Positions 8,277-16,709 of a stretch of 64,000 nt of DNA are shown in pieces (position 1 is the stretch's first letter; each line of letters starts with the position of its first letter). Both the position numbers and the translations under genes were made by a program. Under the pieces are notes generated by a model. The model worked only from the letters and a program-made list of their open reading frames with translations, ran no database searches and had not been told where the DNA came from. The DNA is from Singulisphaera acidiphila DSM 18658. Its GTDB lineage: Bacteria; Planctomycetota; Planctomycetia; Isosphaerales; Isosphaeraceae. The stretch covers positions 3,410,001-3,474,000 of the forward strand of contig NC_019892.1 of assembly GCF_000242455.2 (NCBI RefSeq), given 5' to 3'.

Positions 8277-8588
8277 GCCTACCCTCTTAGCTTCGACCTC
8301 ATGGAGGAGTTCGGATCTGTGATCGTAGACAGCGTTGTTCTCAACCTCTTAACAACGGCATCCTGGGCAGCCCCGATTTCCTGATCTGGCGCGAGGCCTG
8401 CCAGCTCACCGCCAAGAGTCGCAAGAAGTTCTTCGAGGCGTACGTAACTTGCAAGGCAACGGTCGCCATCCACCCGACCTACGGCTACAAGACGAGCTAC
8501 GGCCGGATGCTGGAAACCCAGGCCCGCATGCATTTCCGCTTACGTCCGCGGCGAACCCCTGCGCTACACCAGCTTCACCGTGCGATGA
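8277..8588 (+). pseudogene. cas1: cas1 3' remnant (CRISPR integrase), truncated and frameshifted
   Basis: Only the C-terminal ~100 residues of Cas1 remain. The first segment reads FDLMEEFGSVIVDSVVLNLL, matching the conserved DLMEEFR...DSVVL helix of Cas1. The frame then shifts near 8350 to NNGILGSPDFLIWREACQL and on to YKTSYGRMLETQARM, and shifts back near 8533 to SAYVRGEPLRYTSF before a TGA at 8586. The two shifts are of opposite sign and cancel. The N-terminal part, and any Cas4 fusion of the kind common in type I-G loci, is missing. The product cannot be a working integrase. It lies 15 nt upstream of cas2, the normal order. Confidence 0.8.
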
Positions 8589-8603
8589 GGACCGGGCAGT
8601 CCC

Positions 8604-8886
8604 ATGGCCTACCTGGTCGACTACGACATCGCCGACCCCAAGCGGCTCCGCAAGGTCGCCTGGGCCTGCGAGGACTTCGGGCTCCGGAAACAGTATTCAG
8701 TGTTTTTTTGTCGACTATCGGCGACCGACCTGGTACGACTACGCAGCCGTCTTTATGACATCGTCGACCTGGACAGAGATCAGGTCCTGTTTCGTGCCAC
8801 TCTACAAGCGGTGCGCGGGCCTGATCAAGGCAATCGGGCGGCCGATCGAGCCGCATGATGCGAGGGATATGATCATCGTGAGCTGA
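8604..8886 (+). pseudogene. cas2: cas2, broken by one frameshift
   Basis: The first 63 residues are good Cas2: MAYLVDYDIADPKRLRKVA with the ferredoxin-like first strand and its conserved aspartate, then LRKQYSVFFCRLSATDLVRLR. At about 8793 one extra C disrupts the frame. Removing it restores VLF-VPLYKRCAGLIKAIG and a natural end (DARDMIIVS) at 8886, only 3 nt before cas3. Without correction the ORF ends at 8858 with an unrelated tail. Cas2 normally dimerises and holds two Cas1 dimers for spacer integration. With cas1 also broken, decay is the simplest reading; a sequencing error or frameshifting at this point is possible. Confidence 0.82.
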
Positions 8887-8889
8887 ATC

Positions 8890-11268
8890 ATGAAATTTGA
8901 TAAATTTTTCGAACATGCAACAAAAACGTCTCCTTATCCCTACCAAATCCGCCTTGCGACTGCCCCGGAGCTAGCGGAGTTGGTTCGCGTTCCCACCGGG
9001 GCGGGGAAGACGGCGGCGGCCGTGCTCGGCTGGCTCTGGAGGCGTTACTACGCCGAGGACGCAGTGCGGCGAGTAACCCCGCGCCGGCTGGTCTATTGCC
9101 TACCGATGAGGGTACTCGTCGAGCAGTCGGTTCGCGAGGCGAGCAAGTGGGTCGACGAGCTCGTCAAGATCGGGATGGATCCCACCAAGATCAGCGTCCT
9201 GATGGGAGGCGCGGAGAAAGACGAGTGGTTTCTCGACCCGGAACGCTCCGCGATCCTCATCGGCACCCAGGATATGCTGCTGTCGCGGGCGCTCAACCGC
9301 GGGTATGCCACGAGCCGATTCCACTGGCCCATCGACTTCGGGCTGCTAAACAACGACTGCCTCTGGGTGTTCGACGAGCCGCAATTGATGGGCAACGGAG
9401 TTTCCACCTCAGCCCAACTGGCGGGCTTGCGAGCCTCACTGGGCACGGTCGCTCCATGCTCGTCGCTCTGGATGTCGGCCACCCTGGAGCCGGCCTGGCT
9501 CGACACCGTGGATTTCGCTAAGCGGCCCCGGGGGCCCTCGCTCGAACTCGAAGCCGACGACTATGACCCAAGGCGGCCCTTGTACAAACGGATGACCGCC
9601 GAGAAGACGCTCCAATCTCTGGGCGTCATGGCAACCAAGGACGAGAAAGAGGTGGCCCAGCAGGTCATCAGACATCACATTCCCGGCACGCAGACACTGG
9701 TTGTGCTCAACACCGTGGACCGTGCGAAAGAGGTCTATAATTCGATCATAAAGGATAAGTCCGCGTCGAAAGAGGTGCTCCTCGTCCACTCTCGATTTCG
9801 CCAATTCGAGCGAAAAAAATTAAACAACGAACTTATGAAGCCTGTGAAGGATCGGATCATCGTCGCCACCCAGGTTGTTGAATCTGGTGTTGACATTTCT
9901 ATGCGTACAATCATCACCGATATTGCCCCGTGGGCGAGCCTCGTCCAGCGGATCGGGCGATGTAACCGTACGGGAGATGATGGCCCTGGCCGCGTCTTCT
10001 GGATCGACCTCGATCCCGACAAGCAAGGCGCCCCGTACGAGAGTGCTCACCTTCAGTTCGCCCGAAAGCAATTGGTCGAGCTCGAAGGGCAAGACGTCTC
10101 GCCGAAGGCGCTCGATGATTTCAAAAGGGAAAGGTCGATCATCTTGGACTTCGTCCCTACCCACGTCCTCCGCCGCCGCGACCTGCTCGACCTTTTCGAT
10201 ACGACGCCCGACCTCTCCGGCAACGACATCGACATCGCGCCATTCGTCCGCGGCGACGAGAAGGACAGCGACGTTCAAGTCTACTGGCGGGAGGTTGGCC
10301 CCGGTGTTCCTGAAAGAGACGTGATATCCCCAAACCAGCTCGAGTTGTGTCGCGTGCGGATCGAGACCTTTCGAGCATTCCTCAAGAAAGAGAAGAAAGG
10401 GCAAAAGCGGATCGCCTATCTGTGGGACCACCTCGACGGGAAGTGGCGGATGATTCACAATCCCGACCGCGAGGTGCACCCCGGCCTGACGATCCTGCTG
10501 CCGGCCTCCTCGGGGGGCTACTCGACGGAGGTCGGTTGGGACGAAGACTCGACGGACCCCGTCAAACCGGAACCCGACGAATCGGATCGACAACTCGAGG
10601 AGGCCGTCGGAGACGATCTAAACTCATGTGGGCCGGAATTCACGATCGCCGAGCATACGGAGCACGTCCTCGACGAGCTCAAAACGATCCTGGAGAAACT
10701 CGGCAACCTGGCGGATGGCTGGTCGGACCATTTGAGACGCGCGGCCCGCTGGCATGACGCGGGTAAGGCTCATGACGTGTGTCAACGCGGCATGCGGAGA
10801 GCCAATCCCGAGCTTGATCCCCAAAAGCTCTGGGCTAAGTCGGGCAAAACCGGGCGACTCTCCTACGACCGCCCGCGTTTCCGTCACGAACTCGTATCGG
10901 CCCTGGCCGCACTCCAGCACGGTCTGCCGTTTGAGGTGGTCTACGTGATCGCCGCCCACCACGGCAAGATCCGGCTGAGTCTTCGCTCGCTGCCAGACGA
11001 GAAGCCATCCGACTGCCCGGGCACCCTCTTTGCCCAGGGGGTCCACGATGGCGACACGCTAAACGATGTCGACCTCGGCGGCGAGACGTGCCTGGGGCTG
11101 ACGCTCGACCTCTCACCAATGCAACTCGGTGGCGAGAACAGTTGGACGGCCAAAGCGCTGGCACTCCGCGATGCGCTCGGCCCGTTCCGACTGGCCTATA
11201 TGGAGTCGTTGTTGCGGTCCGCCGACCTCCGTGCGAGCAAGCAAGAACGGAAAGGAGGAAATAGGTGA
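8890..11268 (+). CDS. cas3: Cas3 helicase-nuclease with C-terminal HD domain (type I-G)
   Basis: Cas3 unwinds and degrades target DNA after the crRNA complex binds. The helicase part (residues ~20-430) has Walker A VPTGAGKTAAAVL, a DExx box in WVFDEPQLMG, motif III WMSATLEP and motif VI QRIGRCNR. The HD nuclease follows at the C-terminus (~residues 590-790), with WHDAGKAHD, FRHELVSAL and IAAHHGK all intact. HD placed after the helicase is characteristic of type I-G (formerly I-U) and differs from the N-terminal HD of most type I systems. The 792-residue frame is uninterrupted. Its stop overlaps the GTG of csx17 by 4 nt (GTGA), so translation is coupled. There is no sign of inactivation. Confidence 0.95.
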   Translation: MKFDKFFEHATKTSPYPYQIRLATAPELAELVRVPTGAGKTAAAVLGWLWRRYYAEDAVRRVTPRRLVYCLPMRVLVEQSVREASKWVDELVKIGMDPTKISVLMGGAEKDEWFLDPERSAILIGTQDMLLSRALNRGYATSRFHWPIDFGLLNNDCLWVFDEPQLMGNGVSTSAQLAGLRASLGTVAPCSSLWMSATLEPAWLDTVDFAKRPRGPSLELEADDYDPRRPLYKRMTAEKTLQSLGVMATKDEKEVAQQVIRHHIPGTQTLVVLNTVDRAKEVYNSIIKDKSASKEVLLVHSRFRQFERKKLNNELMKPVKDRIIVATQVVESGVDISMRTIITDIAPWASLVQRIGRCNRTGDDGPGRVFWIDLDPDKQGAPYESAHLQFARKQLVELEGQDVSPKALDDFKRERSIILDFVPTHVLRRRDLLDLFDTTPDLSGNDIDIAPFVRGDEKDSDVQVYWREVGPGVPERDVISPNQLELCRVRIETFRAFLKKEKKGQKRIAYLWDHLDGKWRMIHNPDREVHPGLTILLPASSGGYSTEVGWDEDSTDPVKPEPDESDRQLEEAVGDDLNSCGPEFTIAEHTEHVLDELKTILEKLGNLADGWSDHLRRAARWHDAGKAHDVCQRGMRRANPELDPQKLWAKSGKTGRLSYDRPRFRHELVSALAALQHGLPFEVVYVIAAHHGKIRLSLRSLPDEKPSDCPGTLFAQGVHDGDTLNDVDLGGETCLGLTLDLSPMQLGGENSWTAKALALRDALGPFRLAYMESLLRSADLRASKQERKGGNR

Positions 11269-13562
11269 ACGTCATCGACTTGCCTGGCTGCCCCCCCGAG
11301 CCGCTGATGAGCTACCTCAAAGCTCTGGGCATCTTCCGCCTCGTGGTCGAGCAAGCCGACCCGTCGGCCACGATGGTCTGGCACGGTGGCGTCTGTCAGT
11401 TGCACACGACGCTCGACCGCGAAGGGCTGATCGACTTCTTCGCCAATCGTTACAGTCCGACCCCAATCATCGGCCCCTGGGGCGCCCGTTCTGGGTTCTA
11501 CCCCGGCTCGTCGGAATCGTCGGCCCGCGAAGCGTTGAACCAGATTGTCGCAAGCGCCGAGGCAATTCCGCGGCTCGCCCTCTTTCACGACACGATTGAG
11601 GCCGTTCGCAACCTCCTGCGTACCAACGGAATGACGGAGAAGGTCCGAGACGATGACAAGCTGAGGCTGATGCGACTCTGCCGCAATAACCTTCCCGACG
11701 CCGTGCTCGGCTGGCTCGACGCCGTGTTCATATTGACCGACGATTCCCGCAAATTCCCCCCTCTCCTCGGCACGGGGGGCAACGAGGGGAGTGGAAGTTA
11801 CGTCTCCATCTTTGCTCAGCTGGTGGTCTCGCTTCTGGTCGACGGGACCGATGACGGAGGGGTGTCCAACTCCCTGTTCGGCGAATTCAGCTCAACGTTC
11901 GAGGGAATCTCAGTCGGCCATTTCAGCCCCGGTGCGATCGGCGGCCCGAACTCTTCTCAGGGCTTCGACGGCGGAGGCGGAGCGAACCCTTGGGATTACC
12001 TCCTGGCGATCGAAGGCACATTGATGTTCGCTGGCGCAGCCTCGCGGCGACTGGGGAGCGATACGGCCGGCAAAGCCGGCTTCCCTTTTTGCGTCGAGCC
12101 GATCGCCGTCGGGTACGCCTCCGAATCCGACAAGGAGGCAGAGAGCGGCACCCGCGCTGAATTGTGGCTCCCCCTCTGGTGGCAGCGGCCGATGACGCTC
12201 GCCGAGCTGACGTACCTGTTCACCGAGGGCCGCGTCCAGCTCGGCCGACGACAGGCCCGGAACAGCATCGAATTTGCCCTGGCGATCAATCTGCTGGGGG
12301 TGAGTCGGGGCGTCGACGCGTTCGTTCGCTATGCATTCGTGATGCGCAATGGTCTGTCATATTTTGCAGTCCCACTTGGCCGTGTGGCGGTCACCTTGAA
12401 GCCGATGGCACGCCTGCTCGAAGACCCCGGTCTCACCCAATGGCTCAGCCAACTCCGCAAGGCCTGCCGCGACTCGGAAAAGACCCCGGCGCGTTACCGC
12501 ACGGCCCTCCGGCAGATCGACCAGGCGATCTATACATTCTCGACGGGGAGCGAGTCCGCCCACCAAGGACTCAACAACGTGCTCCGCGCCCTGGGACGGG
12601 CCGAACGGACCTTGTCGATCGGCCTGCGATTCTGCGAAGAGAAAGCGCTTCGCCCCCTCCAGAATCTCCCCGAGGATTGGCTCATGCAGGCCGACGACGG
12701 GACCCCGGAATTCCGGCTTGCGGTCGCACTTTCGGGCATCGAAGCGAAAGGCAAAGTCGGCCCGTTTCGAGTCTTCCTCGAGTCGGTGGAAGAGAGAAAT
12801 GACCGGTCCTTCCAATGGCATAAAGACAAGAACCAAGGGGCGGTCTGGTCAAATCGGCCACTCGCCGCCAACCTCTCAGCGATCTTCATCCGCCGACAGA
12901 TTGAGGCGTTCCGCGACAACCAGACCATGATCTCTCTTCGGTCTCCTTGCCCCGCAAAGCTCAAAGACGTGAGCACTTTCCTGCTTGGCAACATTGATGA
13001 CGATAAACTTGCGGACCTCATCTGGGGCCTCGCAGCCATCAACTGGCCAGCAGTAAAGCCGAGAGATAGCGACGAAACCGTTGAGGGCGACGATGTGGCC
13101 TCAAATGACAGCATCGAAGCGGCCAAGGTTGTGACGGTTCCGTTTGACTTTGGCGTGCCCCGGCTCCTGGTCGAACAATGGTCAGTTGAGCCGGTTCGTG
13201 TATCTCGGCGCATCATCGAACCGTGGAGCAGTCGCCCGACCGGCTATCGCTTGAAATGGAAGCTTACAAAAGCCAGCCAACCGGATACCGTGATTGATCC
13301 CGAAATTTTTCACATCCTTGCCTCTGGCCAACCCGACGCGATCGGCCAATGCATAATTCGCGCGTCCCGCCGTTTGAAGGCGCGGGGCCGGCTCGTTTAT
13401 GGGTATCGCAACCGCCGCCGGCCCGACCGCTCTCCTTCCATCGAATCACCGTTCCGCCCCGACCGGCTCCTCGCCGCAATGATGTTCCCACTCTCTGAAC
13501 CTGACCTCGAGGCGGTAGCCAACGCCGTCCTCTACCCACCTGAATCGGAGGATACATTATGA
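11265..13562 (+). CDS. csx17: Csx17, large subunit of the type I-G effector (Cas8-like)
   Basis: A 765-residue protein starting VNVIDLPGCPPEPLMSYLKALGIFRLV; the PEPLMSYLKALG front is typical of Csx17. Family knowledge places Csx17 as the Cas8-type large subunit of type I-G, where it recognises the PAM and recruits Cas3. A glycine-rich segment (FDGGGGANPWDYLLAIEGT) and the C-terminal arginine-rich stretch (RRLKARGRLVYGYRNRRRP) also fit. The GTG start overlaps the cas3 stop by 4 nt, and its own stop overlaps the ATG of csb1 by 4 nt (ATGA), so the genes are co-translated. Identification is by sequence feel plus context, and the context is decisive. Confidence 0.9.
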   Translation: MNVIDLPGCPPEPLMSYLKALGIFRLVVEQADPSATMVWHGGVCQLHTTLDREGLIDFFANRYSPTPIIGPWGARSGFYPGSSESSAREALNQIVASAEAIPRLALFHDTIEAVRNLLRTNGMTEKVRDDDKLRLMRLCRNNLPDAVLGWLDAVFILTDDSRKFPPLLGTGGNEGSGSYVSIFAQLVVSLLVDGTDDGGVSNSLFGEFSSTFEGISVGHFSPGAIGGPNSSQGFDGGGGANPWDYLLAIEGTLMFAGAASRRLGSDTAGKAGFPFCVEPIAVGYASESDKEAESGTRAELWLPLWWQRPMTLAELTYLFTEGRVQLGRRQARNSIEFALAINLLGVSRGVDAFVRYAFVMRNGLSYFAVPLGRVAVTLKPMARLLEDPGLTQWLSQLRKACRDSEKTPARYRTALRQIDQAIYTFSTGSESAHQGLNNVLRALGRAERTLSIGLRFCEEKALRPLQNLPEDWLMQADDGTPEFRLAVALSGIEAKGKVGPFRVFLESVEERNDRSFQWHKDKNQGAVWSNRPLAANLSAIFIRRQIEAFRDNQTMISLRSPCPAKLKDVSTFLLGNIDDDKLADLIWGLAAINWPAVKPRDSDETVEGDDVASNDSIEAAKVVTVPFDFGVPRLLVEQWSVEPVRVSRRIIEPWSSRPTGYRLKWKLTKASQPDTVIDPEIFHILASGQPDAIGQCIIRASRRLKARGRLVYGYRNRRRPDRSPSIESPFRPDRLLAAMMFPLSEPDLEAVANAVLYPPESEDTL

Positions 13563-14650
13563 GTTTGGATGCTGTTTTGAAGACCGCTCCACGCGTCCTG
13601 ATTGAGGCCCACCTTAAGCCAGTCATTGGCACTCGGATCCAGCCAACCGGGTTCCCGGACCTGGGTGCGGCACAATATAACGCTCCGGACGGCCATGGCG
13701 GCAGCGTCTCGATGCTGCTCGTCGAGTCGGCCCAGTCAATGGCCAACCGGCTCGAGGCCGTCTGCTGGGATGAGGCCAACGACGATATCGTGCCCGAGTT
13801 GAAGGGGCTACCGTTCGTCACAGTCAAACTCTCGGGCATCGGTAACGGAACCGACACGACGAGCAGCCTGCTCGAATTCCATCGACTCAACTCCCCCTAT
13901 ATCATGAACGGGTCAACTAACGACGGAAGCTCGTTCGCCGACATGGTCAGGAAAGAGCTTGGGCTCGGGTCGGTACCAGGCAAAAAAGGTTCGAAAAAGG
14001 CAGTCGAAACCGCTCCAGCCGAGGATGGGGCCGGCGAAAAAGAACGCGAGGAGGTGGCCGGCGTGGTCAACCTCCGCAAGTTAGCGGCCGTCTGTTTTCA
14101 ATATGACCCGAATTCGCTGATCCACGGCATCTTCCTGGAGAAGATCGCCGGCCGGTTGCGCCACCCACGGGCTCTGTCCGCGTTCATTGAAGCAAGCGGA
14201 GTCGATCGCGCTGACAGCGGCGGCGTCAAGTTCGACCGGGTCTTGCCCAGACCCAAGGTCGGCGGAGTCGATGCCAAAGGGGGCTATGGCAACGTGCCGT
14301 TCCACCGGTCCGAGTTCACCGCACGATCGATCATCGCGTTCTTCTCGCTCGACCTGACCCAGATCCGCGGCTACGGCCTCCCCACTGAGGCGACCAGGCT
14401 CCTTGAGGTCCTCTCGCTCTGGAAAGTCCGCCGGTTCCTCGACTCCAATATGCGGCTTCGAACCGCCTGCGAGCTCGAAGTCGACGAGAAGGCCGGTGGC
14501 ATCAAGGTGGGCCGACCCAAGGACTTCGCCCTGCCTTCCACGGAGGAACTCGCGAAAGAGCTCGCCACACTGATTAAGGCGTGCAAACCCCACTTCGCCA
14601 CCCCGACTACGACGTCCCTGACCTGGAACAAGCCGGCCGGCAAGGAGTAA
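13559..14650 (+). CDS. csb1: Csb1 (Cas7-type backbone subunit, GSU0053 family)
   Basis: This 363-residue protein begins MSLDAVLKTAPRVLIEAHLKP and contains GTRIQPTGFPDLGAAQY and VLLVES-like MLLVESAQSMANRLE, hallmarks of the GSU0053/Csb1 family. In type I-G it forms the Cas7-type backbone that coats the crRNA spacer. A lysine-rich linker (residues ~139-165) is followed by an RRM-like half with DPNSLIHGIFLEKIAGRLR and HRSEFTARSIIAFFSLDL. It overlaps csx17 by 4 nt and is 6 nt from csb2. The reading frame is intact. Confidence 0.92.
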   Translation: MSLDAVLKTAPRVLIEAHLKPVIGTRIQPTGFPDLGAAQYNAPDGHGGSVSMLLVESAQSMANRLEAVCWDEANDDIVPELKGLPFVTVKLSGIGNGTDTTSSLLEFHRLNSPYIMNGSTNDGSSFADMVRKELGLGSVPGKKGSKKAVETAPAEDGAGEKEREEVAGVVNLRKLAAVCFQYDPNSLIHGIFLEKIAGRLRHPRALSAFIEASGVDRADSGGVKFDRVLPRPKVGGVDAKGGYGNVPFHRSEFTARSIIAFFSLDLTQIRGYGLPTEATRLLEVLSLWKVRRFLDSNMRLRTACELEVDEKAGGIKVGRPKDFALPSTEELAKELATLIKACKPHFATPTTTSLTWNKPAGKE

Positions 14651-14656
14651 GCACCG

Positions 14657-16231
14657 ATGCCAGTCACCTTAAGACTGAACCTCCCTGCCGGCCGATACCA
14701 TGCGACCCCCTGGGGCCGCCACGTCAACGAAGGAGTCCCGGAGTGGCCGCCAGCTCCCTGGCGACTCTTGCGGGCTCTCGTCGCCGTCTGGAAGCGGACC
14801 TGCCCGGAACTCTCGGAATCGCAGGTCAGACGCGTGCTCGAACAACTCCTCCCCCCACCGAGCTTCCAGCTCCCGGCCTCTCAGGTCGCCCATACACGGC
14901 ACTACATGCCACGAGGGAAGACCGGACCGGACGAGCGCACCCTGGTCTTCGACACGTTCGTCGCCATCAACCGCGACGAGCCACTCGTGATCGGCTGGCC
15001 AGACGCCGAGCTACCCCCCAGCGACCTGACCGTACTCACGCAGCTCGTCGCAAACATGACATCTCTCGGCCGTGCGGAGAGTTGGGCCCAGGTCGAATTG
15101 TCGGCCTCCATGCCCGACCGTTGGAATTGCCTCCCTGCCAAGGCGTCCACCCCCAACCCGATCGCCGTGTTCTGCCCCGACCCAGCCACCGCATTCGGAA
15201 GCGAGCATTATCCCGCTCATACCCTCAAAATGGTCAAAAAGGGGCTCAAGCCGGGCGATCTCCTCTTCGATTCCCCGCGATGGCATCTCTGCCTCGACAC
15301 TCAAACGATTCACGATCGGCAATGGCCTCAAGTGCCCGGAGCGAAATGGGTGAACTACTCGATCCGTCCCACTCATCCCGAACCGAATCCGCGAGCCACT
15401 GTCCCCAACCGCCTGCCGCCGACCTTCGTCCGGTTCGCTCTCGACGGCCCTGTCTTACCCCTCGTTACTGAGACCATCCGCCTTGCCGAGCAAGTGCGAG
15501 TGCAGCTTTTGAGCCGTTGCAAATGGCTCTATAGCCCCAAGGACCCACGGCTTGCGGTCGCCGACCTCCCGACGATCGCCCCGGCATTCTGGGGAAAGGA
15601 CGAGGATCGCCGGCCGTTGACCGGGCACCGCCACGCCTACTTCCTCCCCGTGGATGAGGACGACGACGGCGCAATCGACCATGTCGCCGTATACGCTCCC
15701 ATGGGTTTAAGTCCCTTGGAACTCCAAGCCGTCGACCTTCTCCGTCGGCTCCGATACGGCGATCACGATCTGTCGCTCGTAGTCGTCGGCCGAGGCGTGC
15801 CCGAAGACTTCGCCCGCTCTCGACTTTTGGGCCCAGCGATGACATGGGAATCCGCGACGCCGTTTGTCGTCACCCGCCACCTGAAACGCAGAGGCCGCAA
15901 GCGCGACCCGCTCGAGTGGACCCAAGGCCCCGACGGCCACGCCGCCTTTGTTCGTGAAGTGCTCAAAGAAGAATTGGAACATCGCGCCGAGCTCGACCCG
16001 GATAAGTTCGGCGACGTCGAGATCGAGCCTTTGGACCGACGCGAGATCGGGCCTCGACACATCCGCCCCTTGGAATTTTACCTGAGCCGCCTCAAAGAAG
16101 GTGGTGATGGCGAGCGTCGTTCGCGAGGCGGTTTCCGCATCCGCTTCCCGCACCCGGTCTCAGGCCCGATCGCCCTCGGACACTCCTGCCACTTCGGCCT
16201 CGGCCTCTTTCTCCCCCTCCCGCCGACCTAA
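14657..16231 (+). CDS. csb2: Csb2 (Cas5-Cas6-type fused subunit, GSU0054 family)
   Basis: A 524-residue protein starting MPVTLRLNLPAGRYHATPWG, followed by NEGVPEWPPAPWRLLRALVA, which is the conserved front of the GSU0054/Csb2 family. In type I-G this protein combines the Cas5 role (5' handle binding) with a Cas6-like crRNA-processing half. The C-terminal half has HRHAYFLPVDEDDDGAIDHVAVYAP and ends FPHPVSGPIALGHSCHFGLG, a glycine-rich, histidine-containing terminus like other Cas6-type proteins. Which histidine is catalytic cannot be fixed by eye. It is the last cas gene. A stem-loop follows 14 nt after its stop. Confidence 0.92.
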   Translation: MPVTLRLNLPAGRYHATPWGRHVNEGVPEWPPAPWRLLRALVAVWKRTCPELSESQVRRVLEQLLPPPSFQLPASQVAHTRHYMPRGKTGPDERTLVFDTFVAINRDEPLVIGWPDAELPPSDLTVLTQLVANMTSLGRAESWAQVELSASMPDRWNCLPAKASTPNPIAVFCPDPATAFGSEHYPAHTLKMVKKGLKPGDLLFDSPRWHLCLDTQTIHDRQWPQVPGAKWVNYSIRPTHPEPNPRATVPNRLPPTFVRFALDGPVLPLVTETIRLAEQVRVQLLSRCKWLYSPKDPRLAVADLPTIAPAFWGKDEDRRPLTGHRHAYFLPVDEDDDGAIDHVAVYAPMGLSPLELQAVDLLRRLRYGDHDLSLVVVGRGVPEDFARSRLLGPAMTWESATPFVVTRHLKRRGRKRDPLEWTQGPDGHAAFVREVLKEELEHRAELDPDKFGDVEIEPLDRREIGPRHIRPLEFYLSRLKEGGDGERRSRGGFRIRFPHPVSGPIALGHSCHFGLGLFLPLPPT

Positions 16232-16245
16232 TCAACCCGAAAGGG

Positions 16246-16292
16246 AAGTCGGGGCGGCAAAGCCATGCTTTGGCCTCCGTCGCCGCCGACTT
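16246..16292 (+). terminator. Stem-loop after csb2, possible terminator
   Basis: AAGTCGG...CGGC at the left pairs with GCCGCCGACTT at the right, with a small GG bulge, and an inner AAAGC/GCTTT hairpin fits inside the loop. It lies 14 nt after the last cas gene and faces no gene for 400 bp. There is no T-run, so it would be a non-canonical terminator or an mRNA 3' stabiliser. Confidence 0.45.
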
Positions 16293-16709
16293 CATCTCAA
16301 CCAATTCCCCGCCTTGTCCCCGAATCCGCCTGACCGATTCCCGACGAGGATCCAGGCCAACTCAACCCGGAGGAGATCCCCCCGCCAGGCCTCCACCTCG
16401 AGGCCATGGCCAGTGTTCGTCGAGCGGCTCCGGATGACATAAAAACATAAAAACATTTGCATTTTCTGCAAAGTATTCCGGAAACGGTTTATCGGAGAAT
16501 CAGCGCCACGACGGCCTGATAGGAGAGTCGCGACGTCTCGCCGTTTTTGTTCTAGACAATGGGGTCCACCTCAATCCGGCCCGGTATGCCGCCGAGGCGC
16601 TGATTTAGTCGAGGTCGGCGAAACCGAGGTGTGGGTAGCGAAGAACTGGGCCTTCTACCTGTCCCGACGGGTATAATTGGATTTTTGAAAGCATCGTTAG
16701 AGGAACGGG
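16293..16709. other. Intergenic region between cas operon and selO
   Basis: No CRISPR repeats were found here, although an array is often found at this end of a cas operon. An AT-rich patch lies at 16440-16500. At 16605-16679 a short open stretch reads VEVGETEVWVAKNWAFYLSRRV before a TAA, which looks like the tail of a lost gene, but I could not assign it. The selO start follows GAGGAACGGG. Confidence 0.4.

Noticed and set aside
8780..8800. Programmed ribosomal frameshifting in cas2
   Set aside because: No classical slippery heptamer or strong downstream structure is visible, and cas1 next to it is clearly decayed, so a mutation is simpler.
16605..16679. Short plus-strand frame ending in VAKNWAFYLSRRV
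   Set aside because: It reads like the end of a protein but has no start or family match, so it is only mentioned under the intergenic entry.
16293..16709. A second CRISPR array after csb2
   Set aside because: No copy of the 36-nt repeat or any other regularly spaced repeat was found.
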